Shown here piece after piece: positions 41,890 to 55,729 of a stretch of DNA of 64,000 bases. This stretch comes from Acanthoscelides obtectus (lineage: Eukaryota; Arthropoda; Insecta; Coleoptera; Chrysomelidae), in NCBI GenBank assembly GCA_963669975.1, contig CAVLJG010000001.1, forward strand, positions 42,247,232-42,311,231. The letters run 5' to 3'. How positions within the stretch are numbered: the first letter of the stretch is position 1; every line of letters begins with the position of its first letter. The translations under genes and the position numbers were made by a program. The notes under the pieces are model-generated. The model made no database searches and was not told the DNA's origin. It saw only the letters and a program-made list of their open reading frames with translations.

Positions 41890-44110
41890 TTAAGGAAACA
41901 GTCGTTCATATATCCAACCATCTTCACCACGATGCGTCAGTATACCATCTGGTTCATCTGTCTTTGGTCTGCGAAATCTGATTCTATCATGGATTCTATC
42001 TGTTTGACCTTGCCAGAATTCTATGGTATAAGGTTTAAGAATATATCCACCCCTGTAAAAAAATGAAATACTGATACATATTATTTGACCGCGGGGGAAC
42101 ATTTGACCATAAAGTACATCCTTAAACATTATCTAGTATTGGCCTTGAAAAGTAACCTTCAACAGATTTAACTTTAAAGTGGGCAACCTAGTCGATAGTT
42201 TTTAGTTCTAGAAGCTTCCCCTCTCTGTCCTGTGGTTTGAAAATCTATTTTCAAGGTTACATCTCAAAAACGACGGACTCCATAGCAACACTAAACGCGC
42301 TCAAAGTCGAGTGTTTCAAGGTCAAATGATATCAATGTTGGCACCCCAGGTCAAGCTTGGAATTAGTACATAAGGTCCACTCCCACTTGGAACATTTACT
42401 ATCTACTTCCATATTATAAGAATTCTATATTTACCATAAAGGAGGTCTAGGCACCTCTCCTTCTTTATACTTCTCCTTCAGTTGTGATGCAATCTGTTCT
42501 ATCTCATTTCTGCTAGATACAGATTTGCTTTGATCACTACATAGAGCTCCAATCTGACTCTGATAAGGTCTGTTTCTAAAGTACTGATCTGCATCCTCAA
42601 AAGGAAGCTTCTCTACATCCCCCTCAATTCTTACCTTAAAAAATATTTTGCAATATATCTTCTTTTTTTTACCTTATCAACTGGGATTTTACAATGTATT
42701 ATATTATCTGAAAATGATATCTAGTATTTATTTGTTTATTACCGATCTACTATAATGTTCCCAGTAAAAGGTCAAAGCAGCTCTCGGATTTTCTGCCTAT
42801 AAAAGCAAAACAATTAAAATGTTTCTGATTTCATGTTCTCAAAACGTACTAACTGTTGTCCTTTCCGACTACTATAGTGTGTGAAAAATATGAAACCTTC
42901 TTTGCTATACCCTTTTAATAGGACAAATCTTGCTGATGGATATCCATCCCTGAAATACAACATTTCAAATGAAAGGTGAGAAGATCAAACATTTTATTGT
43001 ACTAGACAAGATAAAAATGAAGCTAAATGTTTCTTCTACAACCATCCCAAAAAGTTGAAATTTGCTGCTGTAGAGCAATAAAGTAGCAAAAACACTTGCT
43101 AAAAATCTATATCTGTATCAAGAGATCTTTGCCTTGTGTGTCAAATGAATCATGTGACAAAGTAATATTCTGATTAATTATATATATTTTTGTGACGAAT
43201 AAAGTTTGATATTTTATCTCTGTTGACAGGTAACAAAATGTCACTTTTTATGAAATTACTTTTATCCACGGAAAAAAAAAATGAGTACTTTTTTCCCGGA
43301 TATTGTACAAATGATTTAGCTGGCAATGATTTTTGTGACACTCCTTTGGCCACTTCTACTAATTTCGGTGGAGTCTAAGAAAACTCAGATTCAGACATTT
43401 TTTACTTGGTAGTATTAAAAATCACTTCTAAACAACCACTAGGTTCACAATTTTTAAATCAAATCACAAAGTTATACTGACAGCTATTTGATTACCTTGA
43501 AAGTTTCCTTAGCAATGCAGGTCTAATTATCGCTATAAGTACAACGTAGCCTACTAATTTCAAAGTTCAAATTTCACATTGATAATTTTCTGACATATAT
43601 TGTGATAATATAATTTTCCAATATTAAATGGACGTTTTTCCCGTTAGAGAAAAAAATTGTGTATGATACACTGGAAAAATACTAGATTTTAGCTTTCAGT
43701 TCTAGTACTTTTTTTCCCTTGTATGATAAATAACTATATTTCCAACAATAAACTTCAAATAATCCAGAACTGTCATTTACAGTGAACCAGATCAGTGTAG
43801 CTCATAGGTAGGAAACATCCTATCATTAATTTGTTTTAATGACTATGACTGATAGTTTCTCACAATTAGAAATTGCTTGGTGGAAATAACTGGTTGTGAA
43901 ATGTAATTATGTTTGACAAAAAACGACATACTTTGTGCATGTTGACAGACACATTGCATTGGGTTCAACTGTCCTAGTGTCGGTCTTCACCACCTGGAAC
44001 CATTTGTGGAACAAATCCAATGGTTCTTTTACCTCAATGTTGTCCTCGAGGAAATAATCATTTTTGTCGTGATATGGATGGCGCATACCTAAACAGAGTT
44101 TCCTGATCAT
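41890..44110 (-). CDS. PNPO: Pyridoxine-5'-phosphate oxidase (PNPO), copy 2 allele, intact (231 aa)
   Basis: Exons (minus): 44110-43932, 42949-42850, 42796-42743, 42634-42435 and 42052-41890; 696 nt, no stops. Same motifs as copy 1, with the full VEKLPFEDADQYFRN restored by the fourth A in exon 4. One missense against copy 1 (PYHDKND for PYHDIND). FMN-dependent, cytosolic, makes pyridoxal 5'-phosphate. The start at 44110 (MIRKLCLG) is the first in-frame ATG after the acceptor at 44159; MRHPY eight codons later is an alternative. Prefer this allele as the gene model. Confidence 0.93.
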
Positions 44111-45514
44111 TTTAGGATATAGTAAAAATCCTTTTGGTAAGGTTTCAAAGACATGGGTACTAAAAAAAGAGATTATTCCCTTATAATATGATAATGATCT
44201 TCACAACACCATTGAATCTATCAGCTTAAAAAGATTGAACTGTTCAAATAAATAATACTAGTAATATGCCTCAATCACCCATTGTGAATAGGTATGATAT
44301 ATATAAATTACTAAAATATGAGCAAAATCTTAAGACACATTTTCAACATTAAACATGAACAAGTGTTATATCTTTTTCAAATGAATTCCTTCTTGCGATT
44401 ATTGATCTACAATATTTCCTAATAATATCGTTTTTACGTACCTGAGATATCCATGATTGGCGTCCTGTTGAATGTTCTTTGAAGTAGAGAGGAAAATGTA
44501 TTACCTTGAAGGCTGAGATAAATAATTGTTTGTTTAACGTTTAATTGTAATATTTGTGCAAGTAATTTACCGGATTTTAGAAAGTCAAACAGAGGAATAT
44601 GCATAGGGTCTAGAGCGCATACAATATCACATGTGGTAATCAAAAACTGGTCGAATCGAAGATACTTATTAGTATTTATCTATAGTTGATAAACTTGTCA
44701 AAACCACATACTCTTGCGCAATACTAATGAATAAAATCATTTAAATTTAATTCCATTTTCAGAGTTTGTTTTTGTATTTTGAAATGTTGAATGTTGACCG
44801 GATAGCTACTTTGTACTTTCATTAACATCTGACTACGTTTATTTTGAAAGAAAGGCTTATTTTATTCGTCATTGTTCTTATGAGAATATGTTGCAAATGA
44901 AAATCGTTGATGTTTTATTCCACCAAAATCTTTGAAATCAATTTTGCATTGTAGTTGGAAATTGTCTGAATTTAGATCCCTAAATTATACGAGAATGATG
45001 TAAACGTAGCCCATTCAAGAATCGGGTTAGTTAACATGTAACACATAGACAACCAGTAATTCTGTCGCTGAATTCCACTTACTCGATGTATACTCGCAGT
45101 AAGTACCTCAAATCAAAATCTAGCAGTGTTGCCAACGGAGTCTTTTAAATTTAAAAATTTACCAATTTTACATCTGCCAAATATTCATCAATTACAAAGC
45201 ATTTCAGCTGAGAAACTAAATCCAATTAGATCAATTCAGTACTCGAACGTACCTATCTCAAATTGTTTCTAAACGTCTAAAGACTTTCCCGAAGTTACCT
45301 CAAAAAGATTCAGGTTTTTAAAATTGTTAGGTACATTATAGTTCTAAGCGTCACGGTCAGATGAGTGCCTAGTATCAATGATTTTTTTGTTCCTATGAAT
45401 TTCACAGTACGCTTTATAGAATGCTATATCCCCGCGTCCAAAAAATTATCCGAGATGAACCGAGACACCCTAACGGCATCTATGAGAAATTGTAACAGCT
45501 GTTTCTCTATTTAC
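44111..45514. other. PNPO upstream region, copy 2
   Basis: Same as 17930-19333: a possible noncoding 5' exon with donor GTACGT near 44442, otherwise nothing recognised. Confidence 0.5.
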
Positions 45515-47729
45515 TATACAGGGTGTTGATTAAGTATGTAGTATGAGTAATTTTAAGACAAAAGTTCATATAAACATAGGTCCGTAAATTCTTTGTTCTC
45601 AAGATACAGGGTGTTAACATTTAAAAAAATGGTTTTTCGTACATTTATTAAATATCCTTTGCCCGATTTTGTTGTAATTTGGCAATGGTACTTATGACAC
45701 TAAGGAGCTAATTTTGCTTTGACTTGATTACAATTATCAAGTTCAGTGGCATCTCGAGCAAGATCTGAACGAATATTTGTGACAAAAAATATACACCACT
45801 AACTTTTATGCAATATTTGTTATGTTCTTTGGACAAAGCAAATAGAAATACTACTTTTTTGTCTCTTGAATGAAGTACACTTACTTGCAAATCACTGGAC
45901 CACACAAAGAATATGGGCAAACGTTCCTGTTGGATTTTTTTTATAATTTTTATTACTAATTATGTAACAACAACAAATAAACACTAAATTAAATACATTA
46001 CATTAACATCTAAACTAATTAATTTTACTATACTAACGAATAGTAAATAATAGTCAATTGTTGCCTTGGAAAACGATTGCAGGATTTAGTAAACAAGTTA
46101 ACAGTCGTCAACTATTTATATGCTATTAATTTATAATTTTAATAAAAAGTGTTTTAGTGGTAATTTTTTGTCCGATATTTACTAATATTGAAATGGCAGA
46201 TATGCATTTCTGTTATGGAATGGCTCATGGAAATTTTAATGCTGCAAGACACATTTATCATGAAAGATTTCCTCTGCTTGTAGTGCATAAGAATTTTTGT
46301 ACGTCTCCATGCACGACTTTCAGAAACAGGCAGTTGTAAAAGATCGAAGGTTGTCATAGGGAGACCCGCAACGGTACGAACAGTTCAAATTGAAGAAGCT
46401 GTTTTAAATGAATTGAAGCAAATCCTTATATGTACCTGTACTCGGAAAATATTAATAATAAAGAACTCAATATTACCCATGTTACAGTGTGGTAGATTTT
46501 AGAGACCAGTAGCTATATCAATATCATATGCAACGTGTGCAAGTTCTATTTCTCAGAGATTTACCTTTAAGACTAGCTTTTTCTGATTGATTACGCAGGA
46601 AAATAGTAAGGAATTCAGGTTTTCTAAGTCGAATATTGTTTATATCTGAAACTTGTTTTTCTCCTCAATTCAATTATTAACTTCGACAACAATCACGTTT
46701 GGGCCGAAAACAATCCATACTCCTTAATAGAACATAATTGTAAGAACAGTTTTCTTTTAATATTTGGGTTGGGATTGTCGGTGACTATCTCATTTTCTTC
46801 CAACTAGAGAATGGAGAAGAATATCAAAGGGTTTTAGAATTTGTTTTACCTGGACATTTAGAAGTTCCAGCTATGAAAAGATTCACTATGTGGCCAAGCA
46901 ATTTTTGGATGAAAATTATCATTATCGCTGGATCGGAAGAGCAGACCCAGGAGGCTCCCTTGCTCGCCCTTAGATTATTTTATCTGGGGACACCTTAAAG
47001 CGTTGGTATATAAAACTCTCATTGAAAGTGAAAAGGATTTACGGAATAATCATTAATTCGTGTGACATAATAAAAATACGCCAGATACACTTTCAGCAGA
47101 GTGCGTAGTTCAATGATGAGGCGGCTAGTATTGAAGTCGAAGATCGCCATTTCCAACACTTGATTTAGTGATTTTTTTAGTTTAGTTATTAATCTTATTT
47201 AATATTTGTTGTTGTTGTTACATAATAAATAATAAAAAATTATAAAAAAAATAATTTTCAAAAGAAACTTTTCGCCATATTCCTTGTGTGATCCAGGGAT
47301 ATGCAATTACGTGGACATTTTTATAGAAAACTAAGCAAGATACGAAAAAAATTTTAGAGACAAACAGTTTTATTTCCATTTGCCTAATCCAAAGAACATA
47401 ATAAAAATTGCACAAAAGTCAATGGCGTACATTTTTCGACACAAATATTCGTTCAGATCGCGCTCGACACGCCACTGGACATAATAGATTTAATCAAGTT
47501 AGAGCTAAATTAGCTCCTTAATGTTATAAATACCATCGCCAAATTACGACAAAATTATGTAAAGGTTATTAAGAACCTTACGAAAAACTTTTTTTTAAAT
47601 TTTAACACCCTGTATCTTGAGAACGAAGAATTTGCGGACCTATGTTTATATGGACTTTTTGTCTTGAAATTACTTAAACAATCGTATGTTAAATTTATGG
47701 TACATACATCAATTAACACTCTGTATATA
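45515..47729 (+). mobile_element. DUF4817-type element, copy 2 allele
   Basis: Counterpart of 19334-21549 with the same long inverted arms and only small differences. Confirms that the insertion predates the split. Confidence 0.75.
46193..47168 (+). pseudogene. DUF4817/DDE transposase remnant, copy 2 allele
   Basis: Same broken frames as at 20012-20986: MADMHFCYGMAHGN at the start, SMMRRLVL and DRHFQHLI at the end. Non-functional. Confidence 0.75.
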
Positions 47730-47907
47730 CTTTGAGTGATGAGGCATTAGCCTTTTTCGATAGACCGCACCTCCAGAGGAGGGGATAGTTGCAATGTTTT
47801 CGTTAGTCCACAGACGAAAGACCTAGCCTAGACCATGCTGATGAGTAGCCAAGAAGCACGAAACAGCAGTCGAATGGACGAAAGCATCATGATGTGTCTG
47901 AATAAGC

Positions 47908-48315
47908 TTAATTAGAATAATTTTGAATTACAAAAACACATTGGTCAAAATATAATGGAAATATCAGTTTTAGATCACAAATAAAAATAAATGCAGAAAA
48001 TAGACAGTGTTTTAAATAAATTGAATTGTCCCGATTTTTGTTAGACATACAATGTGCAAGGTAGCCTTTTATTTTAGTTGTGCTGGTTTTGTGGTCACTT
48101 GCCTTTTGTGGCTGTATGATTCTAAACTTCTTGTACGGTTTGGCCACAAATATTACCGAAACTTTTCCATTAAAAGATTTATCAAGGCTTAGAAATTTTG
48201 GGTTTAGCTTCGAAAAAGAGCAAAGAAGCAACCTGGCATGACTGTCAGTAGTCAGTACTGTCAAATTAGCACTGTCCACTTGAGTGGTCATAAAATCTCT
48301 TTTTTTCGTCAACAC
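47908..48315 (-). CDS. Unidentified reading frame, 135 aa, copy 2 allele
   Basis: Extends upstream to MLTKKRDF before MTTQVDSANL through one added T near 48302. It shares the first ~110 residues with the frame at 21766; the C-terminus differs because one A is missing near 47971. No recognisable domain. The two ends disagreeing argues against strong coding constraint there. Confidence 0.25.
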   Translation of the reverse strand: MLTKKRDFMTTQVDSANLTVLTTDSHARLLLCSFSKLNPKFLSLDKSFNGKVSVIFVAKPYKKFRIIQPQKASDHKTSTTKIKGYLAHCMSNKNRDNSIYLKHCLFSAFIFICDLKLIFPLYFDQCVFVIQNYSN

Positions 48316-48867
48316 TACTTATTTGCTGTCGCTGTCAGAAATAACGTAACGGATGATCTTCTTTTATTACATACATTTATGGATGCGGGGCCTTAGCATT
48401 AGGTTGGCCACGTTTATTAGAATGCGCTAATAAATGTCTCTATAAAGTGTCCAGAAAATAGAGAAGTGCGAAACTTAAGGTTAGATATTCGAAATGCACA
48501 TTTTGTTCTTTAAATATTCCAAATTCAGACTTAGTAGAAAGAACAAGTCAAGGCTTTTTGTCCCAACTCTAATAGTCTGAAGTGAGGATCATACTACAAG
48601 TGCACTTGACAAAACTTAATTTTATGACAGTTCTTTCAAATTCATCCTAAATTCATATTGTAGGTAATATTTTTTAAAATGCGAGTGATTGCAGATAATT
48701 ACGGTGTTGGACGATTTCAAGTAATAGTACTTCTTACATAATTTGCAAAGAGCACCTCAAGCCTGATGAAGGCAGATATTTTCACCGGTAATATTATTGA
48801 TATACTGATACAACGCTGTCACCTTAGAAATCGTTGGTAATCAAGTACACCGCTTTTTTTTTCTCCA

Positions 48868-49640
48868 ACTCACCTACAGAGAATCGGCTTGTCACTTTGG
48901 ATTCCTGCATGTAAAGTGATATCATCGGCAAAGTCGTGAATTGGATTGACCGTACAGGAAAGGAGGTCGTTGATATGTAAGAGGAACGATGGAGCCAAGA
49001 CCGATCCCTTGGGAACACTCGCGTTGACGTTGTGAGATGAAGAGGAGAACCCATCAATTACGACGGATATCTTGCGGCTAGAGAGGAAGTCAGCCAGCCA
49101 TCTGAGCTTCCCGGGAGGCCATACGATGAAAGTTTGCATTTATGCACCTACCCTTCACCTTACTTATAACAGAAAGCAGGGCTATAAACAGGTCTTAGAT
49201 CCTTTTTTTTGGATGGGTTGTACGTTGTACATGTGCACATTTCCAGGAAAAAACCGGAGTGGTAAGATATCTGGAAGAGACGCAAAGTAACCTCCGCTGC
49301 ACATCAATTCAATACATCGACAGAAATAAAGTCCGGACAAAAAGCTTTGTTGATGTCGAGCGACAAAAGCACCCGTCTTACTGGCTTACCTATGCCTGAA
49401 TGTGAATGTTGCTTCCCGCATAGTGTAGGGAAACCCTTCGAATCGACGGCACTCGGGCGTTGGGGGGACATCTATGGTGGAGTTGGCAGCAAAAAACTTT
49501 ACAATCACTGAAACCTTATTGTTCCATCCTGGCACGAATTCGTTGGTTGTTATAATTTCTCCAATTTCAAAGACTATTTTTTCACCTTGGTGTACTGAAA
49601 ATTTCATGAACCCAGAAAATTTATTTTGGCCTGGCAACAA
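48868..49640 (-). pseudogene. Non-LTR reverse transcriptase fragment, copy 2, plus an upstream frame
   Basis: 48870-49139 reads LRWLADFLSSRKISVVIDGF, then VNASVPKGSVLAP and DFADDITLHAG (RT catalytic FADD) in one frame. Upstream, GKPVRRV..LDINKAF lies in another frame near 49340-49400. A further 84-codon frame at 49386-49640 (LPGQNKFSGFMKFSVHQGEK..) has no RT features and I cannot identify it; in copy 1 it is broken by an indel. Confidence 0.6.
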
Positions 49641-49996
49641 TTTTAAGTTATACTACCGTCTGCGAATACACATCGTGTAGCTGCGAATATTGAGTTTGCA
49701 ACTATATGGTGGCTAGTGGCTACAGGCAGGTAGCAAAAGTATTTATTTTACAATTTCCATATGCCTATGTGATTTGATTATTATCATCCTATATGTATCT
49801 CAATATTAAAATAATGTTCTCTTTTATATTTATTACAAAAACGCGGTAAGGTCATTTCTTTGCTTCGGGTGTATAATGTGTTGCCGATGTTCAGGAATGT
49901 GATAGATCGCGTCTAGAAAAAAGAACATTCGCATTTTAGGTTAAGTTTTGCGTGTACTTGTTCAACAATATCCACGTTTTTGTTAATAAAATTATT

Positions 49997-52900
49997 ATGG
50001 CAGAATCGGCGAAGGTAAGTAGAGCCATTTTTTCGTTTATTCCTACATTTTTCAACATAACAATTATTGTATTACAATCATATGTTTGAAGGTAGAACAC
50101 TATCCATTTAAAAGAGTCCGAACAAATTTCTGATAATCGTAGGAATTGAGTTGAAGTCCTCCCTGAAATTCGTAAAAAAACTGAGGTATGAGCAGTGCTG
50201 CGAGTATTAACGATGTAGACGTGAAAGAGGTGAACAATTTTTTTGAAAAAATTTTTAATTGCTAACGAAGTAGCATTCAACAAACTACTTTTGAATACCC
50301 CTACCATACTGTCCTTGCCATTTGTAAAGTGATTGCTTCAACCAAAAAAAGGGCTTCATCGTATTGGAACTCCGTCGCTTATATAAAACGTGGGACTTGT
50401 TAGGTTTTTAATCCTTAATGCAATCTAATAGCAGACCTGAGGCAGGACTTTGAATGAGGTTTTGCTGTGAGAAAGCCTTTCTCAATATTACCAACATTAT
50501 TCAAAGGTAAAGATCATACTGAATCATTGTTAACAGTCTGTTTAAAGTAGCAAATAATATTTGATTCACACAATCCAATGTACAAAAGTAACTTGAAAGG
50601 CTCTTTCAATTTCAGAGCTCATAGGTAAAAATTAAAAGGTACTGTCAGAGCAACAATATAATATATGATAATATAGAAGATTAAAGATTTTGTGGTGTGA
50701 GACATTGAAAGAATTTAATTTATTCAAAAATATAGTAGGTATTAAAGATAAAAGTAATAAATAAGGCGATTTCAATAACATTTTTCTGAAAATCATCTTG
50801 ATACAAACCACATACTTATTCATTATAAGGTACACATTGGGAGAGTGGTTAAGATAATTACCAAATAACATCCTTATTATGAACAACAAATACATTGAAA
50901 GTACATTACAAACTTTTTAAACAGCTTTGATTTATAGTCACTGTAGTTGTGAGATTAACATTTCTTAAATATTTCATTTTCCAACATTCTGATTTCAAAA
51001 TTCCTTTGGAATGCAATACATTAATTGGATATTTTCAAAAATTATATTGTATATTGCTCTTAACTAAGTCTGTTGGGCAATAAACTACTAATATTATTAT
51101 TTTGACCCATCTCAACTATGGATTTTTAAAAATGTTCTGAGTCATTAACATTTCTTTGTTGCGGGTAAGACCTGATTCCTCTTAATCTCACGTTTGACAA
51201 ACCGATCTCTTTCCAAGTATACAGTATAGGATCCAGTGGGGGGATTATACCTGGAAGACAAAGGCAACCAGAAAAGCTTTACACTTGGAACCTGCCCAAC
51301 AGTTTTCAAGGGAGAGATATTTGCCAACTTGACATAGATGGAAGAGGTTTCAACAGTGCCCTGAGCAAGGCATATTTTATATGTCTTGTCAGTTAAGCAG
51401 CCCTGAGGGCAATAGTAAGACAAGTTCAACTTTAGTTTAGGAATGCACCACTGTTCTTCAGAACTTAGTCTGGTCCAAAGAAGAGTCCCCGTTTTGGATT
51501 CTCAGACACAGTAGAACACCAGGTAATGAGAGCTGATTATCTGGCTAGGCTGAAGCTGGAGGTTCCTGTATCAGCTCCAAGCCTAGGAAAATGAGAAATG
51601 TGAAATGAGAAAAGTGTGGCAATATAGATGTCTGCAGGTAGGCCAAGAGGTTCATAGCAGGCCCTGGCAAATGTCGGACGCGCTGATTATTGGGTACAGA
51701 TAATCACTCAACCTTTTGGTGGGTTTCTCACAGGCCACTGTAGACTGAAAAGTCGCTTGCGGCTTCTAAGGCTGAAAAGATATTCTCTCGACCCTCATTA
51801 TTGGGATTTTGCGTATTTAAGTAATTAATAAAATACGAATTAGAAAGCTTCAAAATTCAAAGTACTTCCGGAGAGAGAGACGGAAAAAACAGAAATTTGC
51901 CAAAATCGTTTTAGAGTTTTGTAGTGGGATTTAAATAAATTGCTCATTAACAATGCCACTTTGTCTCCTCCCTAGATGGCATAATCAATATGAGGTTTCC
52001 TCTATATTTTTTCTTATGGTCGCCAAAAATGAATAAAGATTTTAACTCTGATTCCAAAAATGTATAATGTGTCATACATTGACATTGCCAAACCTTAGTT
52101 ATATAAAAAACAATTTCCTAGATATTCGTTGAAATTATCAGACACTTTTTTCCCATAACTGATTAATCACAAAATCATATTAATTTCCCCGACTTTATTT
52201 GAGATGCAATTTCGAAATAAACTGCATGCTGTCATTTCCACTTTTTCTCCTGTACAAGATGGCGTGCTCAAATTTTCAATTCAAGGTTCCTTTCCACTTC
52301 CATCGCCAACTTTGTTTTATCATATGGACAGTATATTGGAATTTTATACATTTAAATACTACTCAGAATAAAATATTACTTTAAGTAAATATGTGAAGTG
52401 ATAAATAAATGTATTATATTCATAATTAAATGGAGAATAAAAAAATGAGTTTGTGCAAAATTTCAATAGGGAGTCCATAAGAAAAAACAAAGTTGAGGAT
52501 AGAGATCCAATGCAGAAATGCCCTCTTGTAGAGGAGAAAGAGTGTCAATGCTAATTATGCAATTTACGAAACGATTGGCGTACCTAGGGAATTCCAATCT
52601 TTTAAAATAACTAAGGTTTGGAAACGTCATATATTATATATTTTTGGAATCAGAATCAAGAACTCTATTCATCTATGCAAGAATTCAATATAGCGACCAT
52701 CAGAAAAAATAAAGTTGATGCTGAAGGACAAGAGAGGAAACATCATATTGAAATTCTAATTACATCATCTTATAGAGGAGAAAAAGTAGCAATGTTAATG
52801 CATTTTATTTTGAAATCCCACAACAAATAATATCAGGAAAAATGATTTTTGGAAAATTCTGTTTGTTCCGTCTCTCTCCGGAAGTACATACTTTGGACTT

Positions 52901-55729
52901 TGAAACTTTCTGAGCAGCATTTTGTTAGTTACCTAAATACGCAACTTTGTTCTATTTAAGCTACTTCCCCGAGATCCCAATGGTGAGGGTCGAATTTGAA
53001 ACACCTGGTATACTCAACAGAGTGTTCCGTAATCCTGACCTTTATTATATCAGGACGGTTTGATAGGTTTGTGGATAAGCATGCAGAGTAGAGTGTTGGC
53101 TCACTCAGTGTCGGTTAAAACAGTCGCCACTTGTCAGGCTTTACCTCCTCACCACTGCTACTGGTACTACTGCTACTACTAACGACACTGGATTATTTTA
53201 ACGAAGAGCTAGCAATATTTTAAGATTTAAAAATTACAATGAAATCCGTGCTAATACCACCACTATTGACTGCCCATATTATTCTTATAAATTCCTACTG
53301 GAGCGTAGTAGGAAATAAAAAAACAAAGTGCAATGTTTCTATATCTAAAAGTGTTCTACCTCTAACAGTATATTTTTGTATACTAAATGAGTAAATGTGT
53401 CAAAGAAAGATGCATAATGTCTTGAATTACAACAGTCACATGACTTAAAGGTGCAAGAGTACAAGGAGGAACTAAAAAAACAAGCCGAACAACTCGTTCT
53501 GAAAGGGTTCCCAGAAACCATCGTCAAACTAAACCAGATTCTGGAAACATCTCAGTTCAAAAACCGACGATTCACTGATGTCCACCAAGACCTTAACATT
53601 CCTGTGCCAGACCCAATCGTCTTGAACAGTCATACCGACCTGCCAGCAGCAAAAAAGACCAAGTTGGATGAGCGGATCAGCGATGTGGGCACCAAGGTGA
53701 TGATACTACCCAGCGGGTCGGTGCCCACAAACAAGCATCTGGTGGACCTGGTCGAGCAGGTCAAGCCTCATATTCGGAGGCTGGTGGAAGATTCCAATTT
53801 GGTAAGTTCCTGTGGTTGGTGTATTAAAGAATATTAAAATCCAGGTAGCAAATGTATGCGGTCTGTAAATTAAGTGATGATTCTGATTTTTATTAAAAAA
53901 AGTTAATTCAAATATTACAATTTTATATTATTACCTTCAAAATAACTTCCTTCCGAAGCCACACAGCGCTAGAGACGGTTCTACCACTCCTCATAGCAGT
54001 GCTGGAACTCAAATACTGGAGTAGCCTTCAGCTGGTCAGTTACAGCCGTTTGAATGTTTTCAACTGCCCCAAAATGAGTTACCTTAACACATACCACCGT
54101 CTTGAGACTGTACGAAAACAAAAAGCTCAGAGTTCTAGCGCGTAGTACTAATGCAGCAGCCCTCTAAAATATCTTTAGCATAATATGCTGTACAATTTCA
54201 AAATCAGAACTCAGGGTTGCCATTAGAAACAACTATTCTTGGTTGGAAAAAATGTCTAGAAACATCTTCGCAACCCTTAAAAGTCTCACAAAAGTGAAAA
54301 ACATGGAAATCTAACCCAGCACCCCCCTAAAATATTTTTAACATAATATTCTGTACACTTGCAAAAGCATAACTTGGGGACGCCGTTAGAGAAAACTACT
54401 TTTGCTTTGAAAAATGTCGAGAAATACCGTCTAAACCCTAAAAATTCTCATAAAAGTAAAACACACGGAGTTCTGCTGCAGCACCACCCTTAAATATCTT
54501 TAGCATACTCTGTACAATTTCAAAAGCAGAACTCGGGGGTGCTATTAGAAAAACTACCTTTGGCGTTACCCGCGGGAAGTTGGTACCCCTTTTTACAACA
54601 TTCTTGATTATTTTTGCTAGTCTCATCACTTACTTTACAGACCTTGTAGGAATTGACTAAATTTAGATTTTTTTAACTCTGTGTTTCTCTTACTACGCCG
54701 TCAAGTGTTTGAAAAGGTCGAAATATGAAAAACATACATCTCTTGTATGTGTATTTGAAACAAGAAACCAAGCAAATTATCACCATGATTATTATTGATG
54801 ATCCACCTTATCATACTTTCATGATTTTTGTTGTAGATGAAAATGTGGATATCCTTCATGATTCCTAAAATTGAAGATGGAAACAACTTCGGTGTTTCTG
54901 TTCAAGAAGACACTTTAGCTGAAGTACAGTCAGTGGAATCAGAAGCGGCAGCATTCTTTGATCAGATTTCCCGGTACTTCATATCGAGAGGTATAAAAAG
55001 AAACATAAATGTAGAACGTACATTTTATTTTATGTGATTTTTGTTGTAGGGAAATTAGTGTCAAAGGTAGCAAAATATCCTCACATCGATGACTATAGGC
55101 GAGCTGTGCAAGAATTGGATGAAAAAGAGTATCTAAGTCTGTGGTTGGTCATGTCAGAAATTAGGAACAGGTAATTTTGTTTTTGGATCGACACTTATCA
55201 GATGTAAATATTTTGCAAGGTTGCCAGTTGTGGTACAGATTTTTCATATCTTATTGCATATGGTGTCATGCAGCCTTTACAAGCAAATAAAACTTAATAC
55301 AATTAGCTAATGGGATGCTGTATACGACTATCAGCGTCAAAAAATCGAGAAGTGTCGTGAAAAATTTAGTTAGATGATGAATCTCTTGGAAACCACGTGT
55401 CGTCAAATACAGAATCTATATACTAGATTTTTTAAGAAAATAGGAGTTTGTTGAAATTACAGAATCATGTGTTTTTTAAACTTTTATCATTTTTCATAGT
55501 TTCCATTTTCATCACTTGTTGAGACAAGCAAAGCAAAACTCGATACAGTAACATTTCAAAAGATTTTTCACTACGTGTATTTATTATGAGTAAATTAAGA
55601 TGAAATTTCTGTAATTATTACGCATTTCTTTTCAATTTTAGATACTGCGCCCTCCATGATATTGTACTCAAAAACTTGGATAAGATTAAAAAACCAAGGA
55701 CTTCAAACGCAACAGAATCGCTTTACTAA
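49997..55729 (+). CDS. PSME3: Proteasome activator subunit 3 (PSME3/REG-gamma), copy 2 allele, intact (243 aa)
   Basis: Exons 49997-50014, 53451-53801, 54837-54990, 55050-55170 and 55642-55729; 732 nt, in frame throughout. Exon 1 is only 18 nt (MAESAK). Then VQEYKEELKKQAEQLVLKGF and NIPVPDPIVL (N-terminal helix and linker), KPHIRRLVEDSN, the loop region IPKIEDGNNFGV, helix AKYPHIDDYRRAV, and the C-terminal tail ESLY, which by homology docks in 20S pockets. Human PSME3 is 254 aa. The nuclear heptamer activates the proteasome without ubiquitin or ATP. Intron 1 (3.4 kb) hosts an RNase H remnant and a fold-back repeat; intron 2 hosts a mariner fragment and a tandem repeat. Use this allele as the gene model. 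Confidence 0.94.
51190..51790 (+). pseudogene. RNase H fragment of a non-LTR element, copy 2
   Basis: Counterpart of 25001-25600 with a few indels. The same YTWKTKATRKALHLEP and ADYLARLKLEVPVSAPSLG blocks occur in broken frames. Confidence 0.6.
51789..52992. repeat. 1.2-kb fold-back repeat in PSME3 intron 1, copy 2
   Basis: Same structure as 25594-26797, including both ends and the internally repeated ~90-bp motif. Differences are few. Confidence 0.7.
53931..54076 (-). pseudogene. mariner transposase C-terminal fragment, copy 2
   Basis: Same remnant as 27735-27885 (GAVENIQTAVTDQLKATPVF, EFQHCYEEW, stops). Confidence 0.75.
54148..54561. repeat. ~162-bp tandem repeat, copy 2
   Basis: Counterpart of 27953-28365: same unit number and period, minor indels. 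Confidence 0.7.

Noticed and set aside
51145..51429. Protein-like 94-codon minus-strand frame in PSME3 intron 1
   Set aside because: The opposite strand reads as a non-LTR RNase H remnant (REIFANLT, AALRA, ADYLARL), so this is its shadow; it is also broken in copy 1.
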